Assembly: GCA_002371825.1 (NCBI GenBank)
Contig: DFHF01000007.1
Location: forward strand, 1 to 64,000
From: Ruminococcus flavefaciens
Lineage (GTDB): Bacteria > Bacillota > Clostridia > Oscillospirales > Ruminococcaceae
Direction: 5' to 3'
Length of the DNA stretch: 64,000 nucleotides
Both the position numbers and the translations under genes were made by a program. Positions within the stretch are counted from its first letter, which is position 1. The number at the start of each line of letters is the position of its first letter. Below are positions 30,899 to 38,658 of this stretch, piece after piece. Below the pieces are notes generated by a model. It was not told where the DNA came from and did no database searches. It was given only the letters and a program-made list of their open reading frames with translations.

Positions 30899-33894
30899 TA
30901 CTTTCCCTCCGTCAACCTCTGATACATCTTCATCAGCTCCGCCACGCACTCGCTCTCAGTGTTGAGCTTACCCCAGAAGCCGTAAGCCTCCATGACGGCA
31001 CGGTCGTTCGCCTGATGTGCTGATACAAGGTCAGCAAAGAGGTACATCTTTTCACCGTACATATCAGCAAGTGAACAATCCGGATACTTTGCTCTTGCAT
31101 CAAGAATCATCTGTGCTGTTTTCTCTATTTTTTCACGCTGTTCCTGAGTTGGATTACACCAAGGGAAGTTGTTATACACAATATCCTTTGAGTAGCGGTA
31201 ATCACTTTTCAATCTGCCAGCTACAGCTCTCATCCATGACATATGTACATTTGAGGTTAGTATGCCAAAGTGATAAAGAGTTGCATTAGGAATTATAAAT
31301 ACAAGATCACTGCAAAGAGTATCAGGTGTTATAAATCCAATTGGAACGTACTTTCTTCTTTCGGAAGATACTTTAGGCACAAGAATATAGTTACTGTTCG
31401 GCATATTCTCTGTTTGAAATCTTGTAGGTTTTTCTGCAAGTTTTAAGGTGCTGGTACGCTTACTTGAAAGTCTGAATTGTCTTACATTTTCTACTCTTTT
31501 CATACACTCAGGCATATCAAATAATTCCTTTGGAGAACAATTCCCAAGCCAGAGGCAATAACGATAGTATCCATTAATGAATTCCTGAGAACCTAACCAT
31601 TTTTTGAAATATTTTTGAGCTTTAGGTTCTATTCTGATGAATTCATTCATTTCATCTTCAGTAAAAAGATAATTACCATTATCAATCGGCTGATTTCCCA
31701 TTCCAATAGGTGGAACTTTACATATTGCAGTTGTTCTACTTTCAATTACAATATCATTTGCTTCAATAAGATAACCATTAATGTTTTTAACTATCTTTTC
31801 AGTACCATTGTCAAAAAGTCTCTTTTCTGCGTTATTTGTCGCTTTACTGAATCCAACGATCACACAATGTACATGAGCTTTCAGACTTGCTTCACTATCC
31901 CATATAAATGTCGTGTGGGCAAAATCAATATGAGCTCCATGATTGAAAAGCTCCTTCCAAAGGATAGCAACCTGTTCGCCTTGCGTAATGCTATTGGTTG
32001 AAACAAGAGCTGTTCTTATATTTGTCCCTGTCATAAGGTCAGCTGCTTTCTTATACCAACAAGCAACATAGTCAAGATTACCGTTGTTCTTTACGCCGTC
32101 AAAAATGCGGAAAACATCGTCCTTCTGCTTTGAATCCATAAGCCTTGCACCGACAAAGGGCGGATTTGATATTATCTGGACTTTATGTGTACTTCAATGC
32201 TCCCGTAGTTCCCTCTATCGCTCTTTAAAATTATATCTGAATATATTTGAATATCAAGGCTAAAATGCACGCTAACGCGGCCTTGACATTCAAATATATT
32301 CATGATGTTTTACTATTAAGCGATCGATGGCAAGAGCAACGATAAGAACGTAGAGTACATAATAATTTATCATCCAGATAATGCCTATAATATAGGACAG
32401 CTTGTCCTTCGGTACAACGCTCTCCCAGTCAATACGCAGAGCATTGCCCTCAATGATATGATCTTTATAGGATTTCAGCGGCAGGAAGTCGAGATTAACC
32501 TGCATAATATCTTCTGTCTCACGCAGCATTTTATGTTCAGCTATCCAGAGAGCCGTCCTTGCAACAGCCACAGCGAAGTCATTTATCTCAATTCCGTAGA
32601 ACTGGTTAATGCTGACTTGAATCATGTCGTCCATGCCAAAGGTAGCTTGTAAATGGTTCTCCTCGAACAAAGCCTCATTTTCAAGCTTACGGATCGAGAG
32701 GTACGTTTCCGTGAGGAAATTTCCGCTTCCGCAGGCAGGATCGAAGAACACAAGCGACGCAAGTTTGCTGCGAAATTCGCTCAAACGCTGTTTACGGGTA
32801 CGCTCGTCCTTGTAAGCAATATAAGTATCTAGTTCCTTGCGGAGATCGCTGAGGAACAGCGGATCAATGACCTTGTGAATATTCTCGATAGAGGTATAGT
32901 GCATACCGCCGCTGCGTCTTGTTTCGGGGTTCAGTGTGGATTCAAACACAGCTCCGAAGATAGTCGGACTGATCTCCGACCAGTCAAAGCCAGCACTTGC
33001 CTTGTTTACAAGTATATCAACTATTTCATCGGTAAATGGCGGAATTTCTATCTTTTCGTCAGCGAAGAGTCCACCGTTAACGTATGGGAATGCTGCAAGC
33101 TCATTGTCCATATACGGATCGTACTCGTCACGCTGCTCCTGTGTCATATCCAACACCTTGAACAGCTCACGGAGCTTCCTGTGAACTTCCTTTACCGGAA
33201 ATTGTTTGAGGTACTGACCGAACATCTCATGCTTCGGGAAAATCTGCGAATCCTCAGCGTACAGGCAGAAAACGAGTCTTACACAAAGCATATTGAGACT
33301 TTTCAGCGTTTCGGGACTGTCGGGATTCTTATACTGCTTTATGAGAGCATTGTACAGCTTTCCGACAAGTTCACCTGCATCAATGGATATCTGTTCCTCT
33401 TTTTTCAGTATTTCCGACTTTTGCTCAACGATAAACTGTAACTGGTAGAACTGCTTCGGCAGGTCTTTCAGCAGTATTTCATCAGGCTCACCGTTGGGTT
33501 TATTCATATTATATATAAGGATACGCTCGAAGTTCGAGACGATTATCCACCTTGCACGTTCCTCATATGGCAGGTAGTTATTGTATCGGAATGCCTGACC
33601 GTAGGGAGTTAGCTTCTCGCCGTCCGACTGCACAGCGGTCTTGCCGAGCTTCTTTTCAATGCTCTTTTGCTCTATCAGCACCTTTGTAGAGGGGATAAAG
33701 CCGTCTATGAACTTGGTGTTCTTCTCTATCACAACAGGCTTTTCAAACTGTATAATCGAAGTGGGATTTTCAACTCCCAGTACGTTCTGAAGTAAATCTA
33801 TCCAGAAAAGCGCAGTTTCCTGTTTCTCGTCGCCTTTGCCTTCCCAGCGTGTGACGAATTCCTTGGCAGCTTTTATCTGTTCCTTATCAGTCAT
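30898..33894 (-). pseudogene. MmeI-like (type IIL) restriction-methyltransferase split by a palindromic insertion
   Basis: The two coding parts together give about 930 residues, the size of MmeI. The 5' part has the nuclease motif Asp64...Glu75-x-Lys77 (FIDGFIPST, then LIEQKS), a helical spacer, and methyltransferase motif I FFDPACGSGNF. The 3' part begins at motif IV NPPFVGARLM and contains the target-recognition region. Between them a 216-bp insertion (about 32170-32385) adds a stop after 32 foreign codons. The length is a multiple of three, so excision would restore SYII-(G/S)-NPPF. An intact enzyme would methylate one adenine and cut about 20 bp away. As it stands, both activities should be lost. 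Confidence 0.85.
32170..32385. mobile_element. MITE-like 216-bp palindromic insertion
   Basis: The ends carry an inverted repeat, ATTATCTGGA (32171-32180) and TCCAGATAAT (32373-32382). Inside, a second dyad of 23 bp with one mismatch (32238-32260 and 32280-32302, TGAATATATTTGAAT...) forms a strong hairpin. It has no coding capacity. The exact boundaries and any target duplication are ambiguous by a few bases. Confidence 0.6.
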
Positions 33895-33994
33895 AGCTAT
33901 CACCTCACGGATATGTTTGTTTTTTTATATTGTATCATATACCGGTAGAAACTTCAACTGTTTGTGAGAACTTTTCTCATTCCTTTAACCGTCA

Positions 33995-34067
33995 TAGCAC
34001 CCAAGTAGCACCCACATTTCCGGCACCATTTTTCTGGGTGCTACCCGGGTGTTACTTGGGTGCTACC
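33995..34067. repeat. Four GGGTGCTAC boxes beside the right attachment site
   Basis: Boxes lie at 33995-34003 and 34005-34014 (as TAGCACCCA / GTAGCACCCA), and inverted at 34035-34044, 34046-34055 (one mismatch) and 34057-34067. They form an imperfect 19-bp inverted repeat 90-160 bp from the att core. Clustered repeats there suggest integrase arm-type or excisionase binding sites. The rest of 33895-34112 shows no gene. Confidence 0.5.
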
Positions 34068-34112
34068 TATCGTTTTTCAGCGTTTTCCACAACGCCATAT
34101 AAAAACAAAAAA

Positions 34113-34140
34113 CCTCGCAGGAGAGCCCTGCGAGGCGATT
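34113..34140 (-). terminator. rpsI terminator (element-side copy)
   Basis: Stem CCTCGCAG / CTGCGAGG with T-runs on both strands, nearly identical to 9841-9868. It now ends the rplM-rpsI transcript and keeps it from reading into the island. Confidence 0.8.
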
Positions 34141-34153
34141 TTTCGTATAATCC

Positions 34154-34185
34154 CAATAGGGATAAAATTATCTCTTTGAGAACTG
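34154..34185 (-). repeat. Right attachment repeat, overlapping the rpsI 3' end
   Basis: 32 bp identical to 9880-9911. It spans the last five sense codons and the stop of rpsI plus 14 bp downstream. Confidence 0.85.
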
Positions 34186-34569
34186 AGGAGCACGACGAGC
34201 AGCCTTGAGACCGTACTTCTTTCTCTCCTTCATTCTTGGGTCACGAGTGAGGAATCCAGCCTTCTTAAGAGCGGGACGGAGCTCAGGATCGAATTCGAGA
34301 AGAGCTCTTGAAACACCGTGTCTGATAGCGCCAGCCTGACCTGTAACGCCGCCGCCTGTAACTGTGCAGATGATATCGAACTTTTCGAGGTTCTCTGTTA
34401 CTGCGAGGGGCTGACGAACGATGAGCTTGAGTGTCTCGAGACCGAAGTAGTCATCGATGCCTCTGCCGTTGATTGTAACGTTGCCGGAGCCGGGATAAAT
34501 TCTGACTCTTGCTACGGAGTGCTTTCTTCTGCCTGTTCCGTAATAGTATTTAACTTTTGACTCGTACAT
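34168..34569 (-). CDS. rpsI: 30S ribosomal protein S9
   Basis: A 133-residue S9. It begins YYYGTGRRKHSVARVR, keeps the GGGVTGQAGAIRHGVSRAL core, and ends with the conserved basic tail RRAPQFSKR whose last Arg reaches the decoding-site tRNA. The ATG follows GGAGG. It follows rplM by 18 bp in the usual rplM-rpsI operon. The last codons coincide with the island attachment repeat, and the insertion leaves the protein sequence intact. Confidence 0.98.
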   Translation of the reverse strand: MYESKVKYYYGTGRRKHSVARVRIYPGSGNVTINGRGIDDYFGLETLKLIVRQPLAVTENLEKFDIICTVTGGGVTGQAGAIRHGVSRALLEFDPELRPALKKAGFLTRDPRMKERKKYGLKAARRAPQFSKR

Positions 34570-34587
34570 TTAAAAGCACCTCCTGAA

Positions 34588-35016
34588 TTAAAGCTCGTAT
34601 GCAACAGGCTTCTGAGCAGCCTGGTTGTGGTTAGCGTCCTTGTAAGTTCTGAGTCTCTTGAGCTGAGCTCTGCCGAGGCTGTTGTTAGGGAGCATACCGT
34701 TAACAGCGATCATCATAGCTCTGTCAGCCTGCTCAGCCATCATGTCCTTATAGGAAATGGACTTGAGTCCGCCGATCCAGCCTGTGTGCCAGTAATACTT
34801 CTTCTGCTCCAACTTCTTACCTGTAAGGATAGCCTTAGCGCAGTTGATTACGATAACGTGGTCACCACAGTCAACGTTGGGGGTGTATGTGGGCTTATGC
34901 TTGCCTCTGAGAATATGAGCTGCCTTAGCTGCAACACGGCCGAGGGGCTTGCCCTCTGCATCGAGGATGTACCATGTGCGTGTTACTTCAGCAGGTTTTG
35001 CCAGTGTAGTTGACAT
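34588..35016 (-). CDS. rplM: 50S ribosomal protein L13
   Basis: A 142-residue L13 with the family landmarks RTWYILDAEGKPLGRVAAKA, then GDHVIVINCAKAILTGKK, YYWHTGWIGGLKS and the LPNNSLGRAQLKRL tail. It is the first gene of the rplM-rpsI operon. A consensus promoter and a hairpin leader lie upstream. L13 is an early assembly protein of the large subunit. Confidence 0.98.
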   Translation of the reverse strand: MSTTLAKPAEVTRTWYILDAEGKPLGRVAAKAAHILRGKHKPTYTPNVDCGDHVIVINCAKAILTGKKLEQKKYYWHTGWIGGLKSISYKDMMAEQADRAMMIAVNGMLPNNSLGRAQLKRLRTYKDANHNQAAQKPVAYEL

Positions 35017-35043
35017 AATTTATTCCTCCGTATATTTATTTTC

Positions 35044-35071
35044 GTCGGGGAAAATTATCCGAGTTCCCGAC
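35044..35071 (-). promoter_or_regulatory. rplM leader hairpin (L13-leader type)
   Basis: GTCGGG and CCCCGAC, about 15 nt apart, form a stem at the start of the rplM transcript. Firmicute rplM operons often carry an autoregulatory L13 leader in this place. The match is by position and shape only. Confidence 0.45.
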
Positions 35072-35083
35072 AGTGCAAGAATT

Positions 35084-35112
35084 ATTATACACGAACTTCC
35101 CACTCTTGTCAA
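35084..35112 (-). promoter_or_regulatory. rplM-rpsI promoter
   Basis: TTGACA (35107-35112), a 17-bp spacer and TATAAT (35084-35089) on the minus strand. Confidence 0.85.
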
Positions 35113-35309
35113 GAGGTTTTTGCGGATTTTTTTAATATATAACCTGTTTTCTCACTGATTCTCTCTTATATTCTCCGTTTCTCTCTCGTTCTCGTGTTTC
35201 ATTTCACTTTTTGCAGGTAGAAAAAACAAGCCCTTTTGCACGGGATTATGTGCAAAATGCAAATAAAAAGGCGAGATATCCCCGCCTGAAAATGCCGAAA
35301 TACCGTTCC

Positions 35310-35395
35310 GGGACGCCGAGGGCGGCGTCCCCTACAACAGTAAATACGCATAACAACCAAATTGTAGGGGGCGCACATTGTGCACCCGTGCGTTT
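35310..35395. repeat. REP-like paired palindromes
   Basis: GGGACGCC / GGCGTCCC followed by CTACAA, then TTGTAGGGGGCGCACA with GTGCACCC. Two hairpins flank an inverted CTACAA / TTGTAG. Intergenic repeats of this form are widespread in Clostridia. The 35113-35409 region has no gene otherwise, apart from a short GGCG...CGCC hairpin that may end the next lipoprotein gene. Confidence 0.55.
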
Positions 35396-35411
35396 TAACA
35401 CCGTGTTCAAA

Positions 35412-35951
35412 TCACCAATTAAACTCGGCATCCAATTCCTTTTCTATCAATTTCCGGCAATCTTTTGGTGTCAGATCCTCATACTCATAATCTTCGGCAC
35501 GGATCAGACCTTTGGGATATGTTCCGAAAGACCCGTCAAACTTTACATAAGCTCCTGCACCTGTTCCGTGAACAAAGTATATTCCTGCTTCCTCGCAGTC
35601 TGTAATATCAGAAAAATAGTTTCCTATATAACGCAGAATCCGCTCTTCATTTTTTATCCTGCTGTCATTTGAAACGGTCTCTCCTTTAGCACCTATAGTT
35701 TCTCCCGTCATCCAATAGATGCCATCAATATCTTCATTGTCTTTAGTATCCATATCCATCATCATCGACGATCCAGCGTGAGCAAGAGCTTCTGCTTTTT
35801 TCTGTGCCGCTATAATCCCAGCTTTTATATCAGATTCTTCACTTCCGGACGATTCGTTACACGAGCACTTATTTGCGCCGCCTTTATCACCACAACCAGT
35901 AACCGAACCACACAATGAAATGGCAAACAATAATAAAAATACCTTTTTCAT
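35412..35951 (-). CDS. Predicted lipoprotein
   Basis: A 179-residue exported protein. The signal MKKVFLLLFAISLCG ends in the lipobox SVTGC, Cys20 being lipidated. A Gly/Cys/Ser-rich linker follows with additional Cys residues (CSC) and then a domain of about 130 residues that I cannot assign. The ATG at 35951 follows GGTGGAAAGAG, while the upstream in-frame GTG overlaps that site. It is divergent from the ribbon-helix-helix gene, and both may be controlled from the dyads at 36025-36073. Confidence 0.7.
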   Translation of the reverse strand: MKKVFLLLFAISLCGSVTGCGDKGGANKCSCNESSGSEESDIKAGIIAAQKKAEALAHAGSSMMMDMDTKDNEDIDGIYWMTGETIGAKGETVSNDSRIKNEERILRYIGNYFSDITDCEEAGIYFVHGTGAGAYVKFDGSFGTYPKGLIRAEDYEYEDLTPKDCRKLIEKELDAEFNW

Positions 35952-36024
35952 AACTCTTTCCACCTTTATTGTAAAATCAAAGAATTTCTCCTTATAAATA
36001 TTATATATCTTTCAGACAGATATT

Positions 36025-36073
36025 GCAAGTAAATTTTACTTGCATTTTTAAGTATATTATTCACAAATAATAT
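36025..36073. promoter_or_regulatory. Two dyads upstream of the ribbon-helix-helix gene
   Basis: A perfect 19-bp palindrome GCAAGTAAATTTTACTTGC (36025-36043) and ATATTATT / AATAATAT with a 4-bp loop (36054-36073) occupy the region between divergent genes. Ribbon-helix-helix proteins usually bind such dyads in their own promoter. Confidence 0.5.
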
Positions 36074-36118
36074 CATGTAAGATGTAATTATACTTATACT
36101 TACAGGAGTGAATGATAA

Positions 36119-36301
36119 ATGTTTGAAATAAAAAAGCCCTCAGCCTCTAACAAGACAATAAGAATGCCTGACCCGCTAATAGAAAAACTTGAAAAGCTTG
36201 CGGCAAAGCACGACATTTCATTCAACCAGCTCGTTGTACAATGCTGTGAATATGCACTTGATAATCTTAACGAATTGCCTGCAAAAGCTTCCAAAGATTG
36301 A
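36119..36301 (+). CDS. Small ribbon-helix-helix (Arc/MetJ-type) DNA-binding protein
   Basis: A 60-residue protein: SNKTIRMPDPLIEKLEKLAA gives the N-terminal beta strand and first helix, and ISFNQLVVQCCEYALDNL the second helix, together forming the RHH fold. As a dimer it would insert the TIRM strand into the major groove. There is no toxin gene next to it, so a type II antitoxin role is not supported. The ATG follows AGGAG. The promoter of the next gene begins inside its stop region. Confidence 0.75.
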   Translation: MFEIKKPSASNKTIRMPDPLIEKLEKLAAKHDISFNQLVVQCCEYALDNLNELPAKASKD

Positions 36302-36326
36302 CTTCCGGCTAAGCGTATTATATAAT
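36298..36326 (+). promoter_or_regulatory. Nitroreductase promoter
   Basis: TTGACT (36298-36303), a 17-bp spacer and TATAAT (36321-36326). It overlaps the stop codon of the preceding gene. Confidence 0.75.
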
Positions 36327-36354
36327 AGGTATATAAAACTAAGGAGGAATTTAC

Positions 36355-36870
36355 ATGGATTTCAGCAAACTCGCCGCAGAAAGATACTCTGTAAGGAAAT
36401 TTCAGGACAGACCGGTCTCTAAGGAAGATATGGACATCATACTCAAGGCTGCAAATGTAGCTCCCACCGGCTGCAATTATCAGCCCCAGAGAATATACGT
36501 TGCACAGAGTGAAGAGGCTCTTGCAAAGCTCAATTCTCTCAGCAAATGCATATTTGGCGCAAAGACTGTCCTCGTATTCGCCTGCTGTACCGACGAGGAG
36601 TGGAAAAATCCTCTTGAACCGGGAGTAAGCTCCGGTCAGCAGGACATAAGCATAGTCGCCGCACACGCAATGCTCCAGGCATGGGAGATAGGTGTGGGAA
36701 GCTGCTGGGTGAACTATTTTGCCAATTCTGCCGTAGAGAAATCTCTCGGACTTCCGGCCAACGAAAAGGTGATACTTCTCATGCCTATGGGCTATCCGGC
36801 TGAGGACGCCGCCCCTCTTCCCATGCATGAAAAAACAAAGCCCATTTCCGAAACTGTGCGCTTTATATAA
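36355..36870 (+). CDS. Nitroreductase family FMN-dependent oxidoreductase
   Basis: A 171-residue nitroreductase-fold protein. The N-terminal FMN-binding RYSVRKFQDRPVSKED is diagnostic. APTGCNYQPQRIYV follows (FMN and substrate pocket), then AAHAMLQAWEIGVGSCWVNY and the C-terminal MPMGYPAEDA. These dimeric flavoproteins reduce quinones, nitroaromatics or enones with NAD(P)H; the physiological substrate is unknown. The ATG follows AAGGAGG. A terminator follows at 36903. Confidence 0.9.
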   Translation: MDFSKLAAERYSVRKFQDRPVSKEDMDIILKAANVAPTGCNYQPQRIYVAQSEEALAKLNSLSKCIFGAKTVLVFACCTDEEWKNPLEPGVSSGQQDISIVAAHAMLQAWEIGVGSCWVNYFANSAVEKSLGLPANEKVILLMPMGYPAEDAAPLPMHEKTKPISETVRFI

Positions 36871-36902
36871 GCATTTTCCCATAGATAAGCATATATTGAT
36901 TA

Positions 36903-36939
36903 AGGCTCTCTGTTTCTGACCGGAGAGCCTGAATTTTTT
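36903..36939 (+). terminator. Terminator after the nitroreductase gene
   Basis: Stem AGGCTCTC / GAGAGCCT followed by TTTTTT. Confidence 0.75.
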
Positions 36940-36982
36940 CGTGAAATGAGCAATAATTGAACAGTTGAAAGTTAAAAAAATG

Positions 36983-37011
36983 TTGACTATATAACAAAAT
37001 AGTGATATAAT
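36983..37011 (+). promoter_or_regulatory. Phosphosugar mutase promoter
   Basis: TTGACT (36983-36988), a 17-bp spacer and TATAAT (37006-37011). The leader has a CCTCAC / GTGAGG hairpin at 37040-37058. Confidence 0.8.
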
Positions 37012-37093
37012 GTAATATATCATTTATATATGGGCATTGCCTCACGACTGGCGTGAGGAAAGCATAAATACCTTCAAAAGGAGAATCACAGAT

Positions 37094-38479
37094 TTGGGTA
37101 AATATTTTGGAACTGACGGCTTCAGGGGAACCGCCAACGAAAATCTGACAGCAGACCACGCTTTCAAGGTAGGCCGCTTTTTAGGCTGGTACTACGGAGA
37201 GCTCAAAAGACAGAAGGGCGATGATTCCGCCCCCCGTATCCTCATAGGAAAGGATACCCGCAGATCAAGCTATATGTTTGAATATTCCCTCGTGGGAGGC
37301 CTCACCGCTTCCGGTGCGGACGCTTATCTGCTCCATGTTACAACTACACCCTCAGTGGCTTACATATCCCGTGTGGATAACTTCGACTGCGGTATAATGA
37401 TATCTGCAAGCCACAATCCCTATCACGATAACGGCCTTAAGCTCATCAATTCCAACGGTGAGAAAATGGAAGACCAGGTCATAGACCTTGTTGAGGCTTA
37501 CCTGGACGGAAAGCTCAGCGTCTTCGGTCAGGAGTGGCCTGAGCTGCCATACGCTCACGGTGCTTCTATCGGCCGCACTGTTGACTACGTTTCAGGCAGA
37601 AACCGCTATATCGGCTATCTCATATCTCTCGGAATGTACTCATTCAGAGGCAAGAAGATAGGTCTCGACTGTGCAAACGGCTCCTCATGGAACGTTGCAA
37701 AGGCAGTTTTCGATGCTCTCGGTGCTGAGACTCACGTTATAAATGCTGAGCCTGACGGCACTAATATCAACAACAATGCAGGTTCTACACACATAGAAGG
37801 CCTCCAGAAATTCGTTGTGGAGAACGGCCTTGATGCCGGCTTTGCCTATGACGGAGATGCTGACCGCTGTCTTTGCGTTGACGAAAAGGGAAATGTTATC
37901 GACGGCGACCAGATACTCTATATCTATGGCAGATACATGAAGGAAAGAGGCAAGCTGGTAAACAATACCGTAGTCACCACAGTTATGTCTAACTTCGGCC
38001 TGTACAAAGCCTTTGATGAGCTGGGTATAGACTATGCAAAGACTGCTGTCGGCGACAAATATGTATATGAATACATGAAAGAACATGACTGCTGTCTCGG
38101 CGGAGAGCAGTCCGGCCATATAATCTTCTCAAAATACGCCTCCACCGGAGACGGTATCCTCACCAGCCTGAAAATAATGCAGGTCATCATGGCTAAGGAT
38201 AAGACCCTCAGCGAGCTTGCTGCTCCCTTCACTGTTTACCCCCAGGTCCTTGAAAATGTAAGGGTAAAGGATAAGGCTGCCGCTCAGGCTGACCCCGATG
38301 TGAAGGCTGCTGTGGAGAAGGTAACAGAAGGCCTTGGCTCTACCGGAAGGATACTGGTCCGCCAGAGCGGTACCGAGCCCCTCATCCGTGTAATGGTAGA
38401 GGCCGAAAATAAGGATATCTGCCGCAGATATGTAGATCAGGTTGTGGATATCCTGAAAAAGAACGGACATACAGTCTGA
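37094..38479 (+). CDS. Phosphoglucosamine/phosphoglucomutase (GlmM-like)
   Basis: A 461-residue alpha-D-phosphohexomutase. It starts GKYFGTDGFRG and has the catalytic phosphoserine in GIMISASHNPYHDNGLKL, the Mg2+ loop YDGDADRC, the sugar-binding loop GGEQSGH and the phosphate-binding loop RQSGTEPLIRV. GGEQSGH and the FGTDG start favour GlmM, which makes glucosamine-1-phosphate for peptidoglycan. The start is taken as the TTG at 37094: AAAAGGAG precedes it by 10 nt and family alignments begin there. An upstream TTG at 37037 is possible but lacks a ribosome binding site. Confidence 0.88.
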   Translation: MGKYFGTDGFRGTANENLTADHAFKVGRFLGWYYGELKRQKGDDSAPRILIGKDTRRSSYMFEYSLVGGLTASGADAYLLHVTTTPSVAYISRVDNFDCGIMISASHNPYHDNGLKLINSNGEKMEDQVIDLVEAYLDGKLSVFGQEWPELPYAHGASIGRTVDYVSGRNRYIGYLISLGMYSFRGKKIGLDCANGSSWNVAKAVFDALGAETHVINAEPDGTNINNNAGSTHIEGLQKFVVENGLDAGFAYDGDADRCLCVDEKGNVIDGDQILYIYGRYMKERGKLVNNTVVTTVMSNFGLYKAFDELGIDYAKTAVGDKYVYEYMKEHDCCLGGEQSGHIIFSKYASTGDGILTSLKIMQVIMAKDKTLSELAAPFTVYPQVLENVRVKDKAAAQADPDVKAAVEKVTEGLGSTGRILVRQSGTEPLIRVMVEAENKDICRRYVDQVVDILKKNGHTV

Positions 38480-38487
38480 ATTTATCA

Positions 38488-38513
38488 AGCGGCACATTTT
38501 ATGCGCCGCTTCT
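38488..38513 (+). terminator. Weak hairpin after glmM-like gene
   Basis: Stem AGCGGC / GCCGCT followed by TCTCT rather than a clear T-run. It may be a terminator or only a processing hairpin. The remaining 38514-38658 holds no recognisable site apart from a GAAAGAGG ribosome binding site. Confidence 0.4.
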
Positions 38514-38658
38514 CTATGAACAATATCAGCTAAAATGATACATAACCCCCGTGTGGATATTCTGACATCCCTCTGTCACGTTTCACAGCCACCGGCTTTC
38601 CGGGAACTCCCTCAATGTATCAGAAGACATATCATTCCAGATAGAAAGAGGAACAGAC

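Larger units (their letters stand above)
9880..34185. mobile_element. Composite integrative genomic island at the 3' end of rpsI
   Basis: About 24.3 kb is bounded by perfect 32-bp direct repeats (9880-9911 and 34154-34185). The right copy is the last codons of rpsI (coding QFSKR-stop) plus the bases after it, so insertion leaves rpsI intact. Inside are two tyrosine integrases, a serine recombinase, an IS, mobC, relaxase and primase fragments, a VirD4-like ATPase, a Rep-like protein and defence genes. No complete conjugation machinery and no intact relaxase are present, so it is at most mobilisable and probably decaying. Additional rpsI-tail copies at 10041 and 16422 suggest more than one element stacked at the same site. 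The 3' end of rpsI is a known integration site for ICEs and IMEs in Firmicutes. Confidence 0.85.

Noticed and set aside
36119..36301. Toxin-antitoxin module
   Set aside because: The small ribbon-helix-helix protein has no toxin gene next to it; the following gene is a nitroreductase with its own promoter.
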